From contig JAPLYJ010000042.1 in NCBI GenBank assembly GCA_026395655.1, positions 1-9,823 on the forward strand: 9,823 bases of DNA, in the 5' to 3' direction. The notes under the pieces are model-generated. The model ran no database searches, had not been told where the DNA came from, and saw only the letters and a list, made by a program, of their open reading frames with translations. Both the position numbers and the translations under genes were made by a program. This DNA comes from Candidatus Parcubacteria bacterium. GTDB lineage: Bacteria > Patescibacteriota > Minisyncoccia > UBA6257 > JAPLYJ01. This document shows positions 6,834 to 9,823 of this stretch, piece after piece; position 1 is the first letter of the stretch, and each line of letters begins with the position of its first letter.

Positions 6834-7382
6834 ATGACTATTGATCGTTATCAAAAACAGATAATTATTAGAGCAATTGTTTTAGGCGTTTTAATGATAG
6901 CTTTAATTTGTGGTTATTTTTTAATGAATAAACAATCTGATAAAATTTCCAGTCATATTTTAGAACATAGACAAGCGTTAGCTCAGAGGAATAGCTTGTT
7001 AGAAAGTTTAAAAAAATTAGAAGGGGATTATAATATTATCAAAGATGAATTCCCGGTTTTGTATACTTATTTACCATCTAATGATCAATTAATTAATTTT
7101 TCTTCTCAGCTTAAAGAGGTAGCAGGTAAAGACGAAGTAGATTTAGGTTTGAATTTTACGATAGAAAATGCTGCCACAGGTAGCGAACCTAAAAGTTATG
7201 GTTTTACTTTGTCTTTAACAGGAACAACTGATAATTTGATAAAATATTTTACAGATGTTGCTAAACTTAATTACATTTTTAAAATAGATCAGATAGAGAT
7301 GAATAAATCAGGGGATAATGCAGCCGCTGGTATAGCAGATAAATATACTATGAGCATTTTAGGCAAAGTCTTTATCAGATAA
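6834..7382 (+). CDS. pilO: PilO-like type IV pilus assembly protein
   Basis: 182 aa with the architecture of PilO, an inner-membrane protein that with PilM and PilN aligns the pilus assembly machinery. A short cytoplasmic N-terminus is followed by one membrane segment (about 10-31), a coiled-coil-like stretch (about 35-70, HILEHRQALAQRNSLLESLK), and an extracytoplasmic alpha/beta domain (about 85-182). The last contains GFTLSLTGTTDNLIKYF (123-139) and YIFKIDQIEM (147-156), a pattern typical of PilO ferredoxin-like domains. PilM and PilN are not next to it in this window. It is the first gene after its promoter and diverges from dprA, so pilus and uptake genes face each other. The family call rests on pattern, not on a search; a PilN-like or generic pilus scaffold is the main alternative. 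Confidence 0.7.
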   Translation: MTIDRYQKQIIIRAIVLGVLMIALICGYFLMNKQSDKISSHILEHRQALAQRNSLLESLKKLEGDYNIIKDEFPVLYTYLPSNDQLINFSSQLKEVAGKDEVDLGLNFTIENAATGSEPKSYGFTLSLTGTTDNLIKYFTDVAKLNYIFKIDQIEMNKSGDNAAAGIADKYTMSILGKVFIR

Positions 7383-7399
7383 TAAATTATTTATTAAAA

Positions 7400-7600
7400 A
7401 TGATTTCTTCTAAAAAAATAGAAAAGATATATATAGGAGTTTCTTTAGCTATGGTGGTTCTTTTAGCTGCTTGTTTTGTTATGTTTTTAATTATGTTGTT
7501 AAAAAACATTAATAAAATTGTTTCGGTGCCTAAACCTAATGATACAGGTAGTACGCGTTTTGAAATAGAAAAACTTGAAAATTTAAAGAATAAATTATAG
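7400..7600 (+). CDS. Small single-pass membrane protein, unknown function
   Basis: 66 aa, not recognised. A basic N-terminus (SSKKIEK) precedes one hydrophobic segment (about 11-34), then a charged tail ending FEIEKLENLKNKL. LLAAC at residues 21-25 resembles a lipobox, but hydrophobic residues continue after the cysteine (FVMFLIML), so a transmembrane anchor is more likely than a lipoprotein. It starts 17 bases after the PilO-like stop without a Shine-Dalgarno, so it is probably cotranscribed and could be a small pilus accessory protein (inference from position only). The codon pattern is the same A/T-ending type as the upstream gene, and the stop is TAG. Confidence 0.65.
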   Translation: MISSKKIEKIYIGVSLAMVVLLAACFVMFLIMLLKNINKIVSVPKPNDTGSTRFEIEKLENLKNKL

Positions 7601-7617
7601 AGTGTAATGTATCTTTT

Positions 7618-7689
7618 GGGCGACTAGCTCAGTGGTAGAGCGCGTCTCTGATAAAGACGAGGCCGCAAGTCCGATCCTTGCGTCGCCCA
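7618..7689 (+). tRNA. trnI-GAU: tRNA-Ile (anticodon GAT)
   Basis: Acceptor stem GGGCGAC/GTCGCCC, D-arm GCTC-AGTGGTA-GAGC, anticodon stem CGTCT/AGACG with loop CTGATAA giving anticodon GAT, variable loop AGGCC, T-stem GCAAG/CTTGC, discriminator A. All stems pair fully. The T-loop reads TCCGATC, so position 55, nearly always U (pseudouridine), is C here. No encoded CCA (next bases CAG). It follows the small membrane protein gene by 17 bases and may be read from the upstream transcript; I see no convincing promoter of its own. Confidence 0.96.
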
Positions 7690-7698
7690 CAGGATTTT

Positions 7699-7769
7699 GG
7701 GCCTATGGTTAAGTGGCAGAACGCCGCCTTTGCAAGGCGGAGACGGCAGTTCGATTCTGCCTAGGTCCA
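7699..7769 (+). tRNA. trnA-UGC: tRNA-Ala (anticodon TGC)
   Basis: Acceptor stem GGGCCTA/TAGGTCC contains the G3-U70 wobble pair that is the main identity element for alanyl-tRNA synthetase. D-arm GTTA-AGTGGCA-GAAC, anticodon stem CCGCC/GGCGG with loop TTTGCAA giving TGC, T-arm GGCAG-TTCGATT-CTGCC, discriminator A. CCA is not encoded. It lies nine bases after tRNA-Ile; this pair is best known from the 16S-23S spacer, but no rRNA is present here. Confidence 0.97.
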
Positions 7770-7856
7770 CAATTTAAGATTTTAACTATAAGAGAGCAGG
7801 AGTCTTCTTTATTTTAATTAATAAGAAATTAGAGCAATTTATAGCAAAATAAATAT

Positions 7857-7878
7857 CCCCAAGGATTACTCCTTGGGG
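7857..7878. other. Perfect GC-rich hairpin in the tRNA-Ala/orphan intergenic region
   Basis: CCCCAAGGA (7857-7865) and TCCTTGGGG (7870-7878) form a 9-bp perfect stem with loop TTAC. It stands out from very AT-rich surroundings. No T-run follows on the plus strand, so it is not a standard terminator; it may terminate weakly, stabilise an RNA 3' end or bind protein. A 16-bp AT-only palindrome follows at 7885-7900. Confidence 0.6.
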
Positions 7879-7929
7879 CGTGATTATTATTATAATAATA
7901 GATTGGGAAAATATGTCAAATCACATTTT

Positions 7930-7970
7930 TAAACAATAATTTTGCAGTATTATTGTTTATTTTATTTTTT
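7930..7970 (+). terminator. Probable intrinsic terminator after the tRNA pair
   Basis: AAACAATAAT (7931-7940) and ATTATTGTTT (7949-7958) pair perfectly around the loop TTTGCAGT, extended by T7930-A7959 to 11 bp, then a T-rich tract (7960-7970). The stem is AT-rich, so strength is uncertain. It would isolate the upstream tRNA transcript from the promoter at 7976. Confidence 0.5.
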
Positions 7971-7975
7971 CAAAT

Positions 7976-8004
7976 TTGACAGATTTTATTAATAAAGTTA
8001 TAAT
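7976..8004 (+). promoter_or_regulatory. Exact-consensus sigma-70 promoter of the cysteine-rich orphan gene
   Basis: TTGACA (7976-7981), 17-bp spacer (7982-7998), TATAAT (7999-8004): a perfect match in both hexamers and spacing. Predicted start near 8011. The -35 lies in a 10-bp perfect palindrome TCAAATTTGA (7970-7979), and its right side (ATTTGACA) is the inverted copy of TGTCAAAT at 7914-7921, so an operator here is possible. Confidence 0.85.
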
Positions 8005-8033
8005 TTTTTTAGAATGATGCCAATAGGCAGATT

Positions 8034-8040
8034 AAGGAGG
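8034..8040 (+). promoter_or_regulatory. Strong Shine-Dalgarno site that sets the start at 8047
   Basis: AAGGAGG followed by a six-base spacer (AATATA) and ATG at 8047. It is the only full-consensus ribosome binding site in the window, and it selects 8047 over the in-frame upstream ATG at 8014. Confidence 0.85.
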
Positions 8041-8046
8041 AATATA

Positions 8047-8421
8047 ATGTCCAAAACGGATTTTCATCCTCAGCTAATTGTTAAAAACAAAGAAACTGGA
8101 GGCGTAGGAGTCACATGCGATGATCTTCCAGGGTTGCTTAACTGCAACGGGCCTGATGAAATCAGCGTTGTCTATGACGGGACAATCATTGCCTCAGGAA
8201 CAGATTATAGGGTATTGGAAATTATAGGCCAGGAAAATGCAATTGCCGATTTGCATAAATGTGGAGCTGGAAAAGGCGAAGAGTGTTGCATTTTTCTCAC
8301 CTTTGATCCCAACGGCATTAAATGTCAAAGGTTTGGAGACCTAAGGTGGAGCCTTGTCTTTCTGAAGATGAATTCAAAGCGATGCCCCAAGGAACCATTC
8401 CCAAGGTGTCAGATTCCTTAA
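8047..8421 (+). CDS. Cysteine-rich hypothetical protein, own promoter and terminator
   Basis: 124 aa, no family recognised. No signal peptide or membrane segment is visible, so it is probably cytoplasmic. Eight cysteines lie at 24, 33, 72, 80, 81, 93, 113 and 121, including an adjacent pair (GEECCIF), so metal or cluster binding is conceivable but unproven. Other visible segments are GGVGVTCDDLPGLLNCNGPDE (split around 18-38), DYRVLEIIGQENAI (53-66) and FGDLRWSLVFLKMNSK (96-111). The start at 8047 is set by the Shine-Dalgarno site; an 11-residue longer form from ATG 8014 would be nearly leaderless. The gene is framed by an exact-consensus promoter and an intrinsic terminator 21 bases after the stop, so it is monocistronic and probably abundant. 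Codons are richer in G/C at position three (17 of the first 43) than in the pilus or partition genes. Confidence 0.75.
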   Translation: MSKTDFHPQLIVKNKETGGVGVTCDDLPGLLNCNGPDEISVVYDGTIIASGTDYRVLEIIGQENAIADLHKCGAGKGEECCIFLTFDPNGIKCQRFGDLRWSLVFLKMNSKRCPKEPFPRCQIP

Positions 8422-8442
8422 TTATCAGAGATGTACAAAAAC

Positions 8443-8478
8443 AACCCGTTCGCATCGTCGAGCGGGTTTTTATTTTAT
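8443..8478 (+). terminator. Intrinsic terminator of the cysteine-rich orphan gene
   Basis: AACCCGTTCG (8443-8452) pairs with CGAGCGGGTT (8459-8468) over 10 bp (one G-U) around the loop CATCGT, followed by a T-rich tract to 8476. It begins 21 bases after the TAA at 8421, which argues against a longer product read in another frame through this hairpin. Confidence 0.88.
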
Positions 8479-8490
8479 CCACAATCAGTC

Positions 8491-8518
8491 TTGCTTGCTT
8501 TTCCAGCTATGGTATAAT
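8491..8518 (+). promoter_or_regulatory. Predicted promoter of the MscS-pore-like gene
   Basis: TTGCTT (8491-8496), 16-bp spacer, perfect TATAAT (8513-8518) preceded by TGG, an extended -10 (TGNTATAAT). Start near 8525 gives a leader of about 70 bases that is A/T-rich near the start codon and lacks a Shine-Dalgarno. Confidence 0.7.
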
Positions 8519-8594
8519 GTAAATAGCATTAATACTATAAAGGTCGAGAGTTCTTTATTTAATAAAATTAAAAAATTTAAAATAAAATAAACAT

Positions 8595-9278
8595 ATGGAT
8601 CAATTGCAAATTTGGGGTATGACCACTTCGGTCGCCTTGCAACAGCTCTGGTTCGGTTTCATAAACTTTATCCCAGCATTTTTAGCCGCCATTATCATCT
8701 TTTTAGTTGGTTTAATCGTGGCTAATGGCTTAGCTGAATTAGTAGAAAGATTATTAGACTTATTAAAGATTGATAAAGCTTTAGAAAAGATCGGATTTAA
8801 AAAATTCACCGATCAAGCTAATATTCGTTTAGACAGCGGGTATTTTGTAGGAGCTTTAGTTAAATGGTTATTGATTTTAGCTTTTCTTAGAATTTCAGCT
8901 GATATATTAAGCTTAAGCGCTATCTCTGATTTCTTAATGCAAATTATCACTTTCATTCCTAGCTTAATTATATCTGTAGTAATTGTTTTACTATCAGTAA
9001 TTTTAGCAGAATTCTTAGCTAAATTAGTTAGATCATCAGTATCTGGTGCAGGATTGAAATCTTCTAAGTTTTTAGCTTCTTTAACTCAATGGTCTATTAT
9101 TATTTTTGGTTTGCTCGTTGCTTTGATGCAAATTGGAATTGGTACTGCTATCTTGCAGATCTTCTTAACGGGTTTTGTAGCTATGCTTGCCTTAGCTGGA
9201 GGTTTAGCTTTCGGTTTAGGAGGCAAAGAAGTAGCAGCCGGTATCTTATCTAAGCTTAAAGAAAAAGTAGAGGATTAA
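8595..9278 (+). CDS. MscS-pore-like membrane protein with conserved TM-helix repeats
   Basis: 227 aa with about five membrane segments (near 19-45, 83-103, 113-140, 160-182 and 184-208). Two halves are internally repeated: FIPAFLAAIIIFLVGLIVAN (25-44) aligns with FIPSLIISVVIVLLSVILAE (120-139), and the segment at 81-98 (SGYF...W) aligns with 156-173 (SSKF...W). This is the pattern of the conserved TM-helix repeat family associated with small-conductance mechanosensitive channels. The C-terminus GGLAFGLGGKEVAAGIL (202-218) resembles the MscS pore helix TM3, but the protein ends there, without the cytoplasmic beta/cage domain. It may form a small channel or membrane scaffold; gating and substrate are unknown. 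First gene of a two-gene unit. The first 43 codons after ATG are unusually G/C-ending (21 of 43). Confidence 0.85.
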   Translation: MDQLQIWGMTTSVALQQLWFGFINFIPAFLAAIIIFLVGLIVANGLAELVERLLDLLKIDKALEKIGFKKFTDQANIRLDSGYFVGALVKWLLILAFLRISADILSLSAISDFLMQIITFIPSLIISVVIVLLSVILAEFLAKLVRSSVSGAGLKSSKFLASLTQWSIIIFGLLVALMQIGIGTAILQIFLTGFVAMLALAGGLAFGLGGKEVAAGILSKLKEKVED

Positions 9279-9286
9279 AAAATATT

Positions 9287-9628
9287 ATGGCTGAAAAAGA
9301 TACAACTGTGAAAAATAAGTCTTGGATATACATTGTCATTGCTCTAATAGTTATTGTTTTAATAATAGTAGCTATTATGAACAAGCCAAAAGTTAATAAT
9401 CAACTTATACCTGTCACTGAAGAATCTAATACAGCCATAATAGCTGATGGTAAACCTTGTGAACAATCCAATACTATACAATGTTCAGATGATGCATCTA
9501 GACCTTGTATGTGTACGGAAGAAAAAGTGTGGCAATGTTTAACGCCATGTGCATCGGGGGAGACTTGTAATAAATTACAAGATGGCTTACCTTTATGTAA
9601 CAACAAAGCACAAGGTGTAAATCCTTAG
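9287..9628 (+). CDS. Membrane-anchored cysteine-rich extracytoplasmic protein, unknown function
   Basis: 113 aa, no family recognised. A charged N-terminus (AEKDTTVKNK) and one strongly hydrophobic anchor (about 13-31) precede a domain predicted to be outside the membrane. Eight cysteines lie at 58, 66, 74, 76, 84, 88, 94 and 103, giving the pattern C-x7-C-x7-C-x-C-x7-C-x3-C-x5-C-x8-C. The even number and outside location suit up to four disulfides, like a small knotted domain (inference). It starts eight bases after the MscS-pore-like stop and shares its transcript; a strong terminator follows at 9647. It could be a surface or partner protein of the upstream membrane protein, but no motif shows this. 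A weak GAGG lies 13 bases before the ATG. Confidence 0.75.
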   Translation: MAEKDTTVKNKSWIYIVIALIVIVLIIVAIMNKPKVNNQLIPVTEESNTAIIADGKPCEQSNTIQCSDDASRPCMCTEEKVWQCLTPCASGETCNKLQDGLPLCNNKAQGVNP

Positions 9629-9646
9629 ATTTAATATATAGCAAAG

Positions 9647-9677
9647 AAAATACCCGCTTGAAAAAGCGGGTATTTTT
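9647..9677 (+). terminator. Strong intrinsic terminator after the two-gene membrane unit
   Basis: TACCCGCTT (9651-9659) and AAGCGGGTA (9664-9672) pair perfectly around a GAAA loop. The stem is extended by AAAA (9647-9650) with TTTT (9673-9676) to 13 bp, with the T-tract forming its 3' side. It lies 18 bases after the TAG at 9628. The A-rich left side also allows weak function on the minus strand. Confidence 0.92.
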
Positions 9678-9681
9678 GAAT

Positions 9682-9709
9682 TTGACAATTTTTTTTAGAA
9701 ATATATACT
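9682..9709 (+). promoter_or_regulatory. Predicted promoter of the Rrf2-family gene
   Basis: Perfect TTGACA (9682-9687), 16-bp spacer, TATACT (9704-9709, five of six). Start near 9716. The -10 and start region are covered by the inverted repeat at 9707-9729, so a bound regulator would block polymerase. Confidence 0.65.
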
Positions 9710-9729
9710 AAGATAATAATCATCTTAGT
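9707..9729. promoter_or_regulatory. Perfect inverted repeat, candidate operator for the Rrf2-family regulator
   Basis: ACTAAGAT (9707-9714) and ATCTTAGT (9722-9729), 8 bp each, separated by seven bases. It overlaps the end of the -10 and the predicted transcription start. Many Rrf2 proteins repress their own promoters through such dyads, so autoregulation is a reasonable inference. Confidence 0.55.
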
Positions 9730-9737
9730 TAAAACAT

Positions 9738-9823
9738 ATGAGAATTAATAAAAACACAGATTACGGCCTTATTTTCTTAAAAAGATTAGTACAAGCTTTC
9801 AGTAAGAAAGAGTATTTATCTGT
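9738..9823 (+). CDS. Rrf2-family transcriptional regulator, N-terminal fragment cut by window end
   Basis: Only 28 complete codons are visible, beginning MRINKNTDYGLIFLKRLVQA. This matches the start of Rrf2-family winged-helix repressors (compare IscR, NsrR, CymR), whose first helix reads M-R-[IL]-x-x-x-x-[DR]-Y-[AG]-L. Members sense iron-sulfur status, nitric oxide or cysteine; in the IscR branch a cluster-binding cysteine triad lies well beyond this fragment, so the sensing type cannot be judged. The gene has its own promoter with an overlapping inverted repeat and no Shine-Dalgarno. In many small genomes such a gene heads a SUF iron-sulfur operon, but what follows is outside the window. 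Confidence 0.8.
   Translation, partial: MRINKNTDYGLIFLKRLVQAFSKKEYLS

Noticed and set aside
7400..7600. Lipoprotein with lipobox LAAC at residues 22-25
   Set aside because: Hydrophobic residues continue for about nine positions after the cysteine, which fits a transmembrane helix better than a cleaved lipoprotein signal.
7857..7981. Riboswitch, CRISPR array or insertion-sequence end
   Set aside because: There are no repeated spacer units and no transposase nearby. I recognise no known riboswitch core; only simple hairpins and dyads are visible.
8014..8046. Longer form of the orphan protein starting at ATG 8014
   Set aside because: The ATG lies only about three bases from the predicted transcript start, whereas ATG 8047 has a perfect Shine-Dalgarno at ideal spacing.
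8322..8522. Protein-like open frame overlapping the 3' end of the cysteine-rich orphan, possibly its true C-terminus after a frameshift
   Set aside because: It runs straight through the intrinsic terminator at 8443-8478 and into the next promoter, has no ribosome binding site, and the main frame ends neatly 21 bases before the hairpin. Some of its sequence looks plausible, so read support near 8320-8330 would settle it.
1..9823. Alternative genetic code with UGA reassigned
   Set aside because: No gene stops at TGA, but none contains an in-frame TGA either, so AT-rich preference for TAA is enough.

Overview
The window looks like chromosomal DNA of a small-genome, AT-rich bacterium, most likely of the Candidate Phyla Radiation (Patescibacteria, perhaps Parcubacteria). 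This is inferred from strongly A/T-ending codons, near absence of Shine-Dalgarno sites, tRNAs without encoded CCA, a (p)ppGpp synthetase of only 489 aa, a PilO-like pilus gene, a short MscS-pore-like membrane protein and several lineage-specific small proteins. The standard code fits: every gene ends in TAA or TAG and none is interrupted by TGA.

Left part (1-2127): a tRNA-Leu(CAA) gene on the minus strand diverges from parA-parB through a pair of fully overlapping promoters. parA is split by a perfect 76-bp tandem duplication (285-360 and 361-436). Removing one copy restores a normal 267-aa ParA, so this is either a recent mutation or an assembly join. parB is intact; no parS was seen.

Middle (2108-6750, minus strand): a compact operon dprA-topA-rsh. 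It encodes the DNA-uptake ssDNA-binding protein DprA, topoisomerase I with three zinc ribbons, and a RelA/SpoT homologue. The RelA/SpoT hydrolase domain has lost metal-site residues and its C-terminal regulatory domains are missing. The operon converges on parB with a 20-bp overlap of coding ends.

Right part (6751-9823, plus strand): a PilO-like gene with an apparently leaderless promoter and a small membrane protein come first, followed by a tRNA-Ile(GAT)/tRNA-Ala(TGC) pair. A hairpin-rich intergenic region leads to a self-contained cassette: exact-consensus promoter, exact Shine-Dalgarno, 124-aa cysteine-rich orphan protein, intrinsic terminator. Next is a two-gene unit (MscS-pore-like repeat protein plus a membrane-anchored eight-cysteine protein) ending in a strong terminator. 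Last is the start of an Rrf2-family regulator whose promoter carries a perfect inverted repeat.

Functionally the window joins chromosome segregation (ParAB), supercoiling (TopA), stringent response (RSH) and natural transformation (DprA diverging from a type IV pilus component). The most novel material is the 7857-8478 region, the degenerate RSH, and the two unrelated eight-cysteine proteins. I did not find a clear new multi-gene defence or mobile system.
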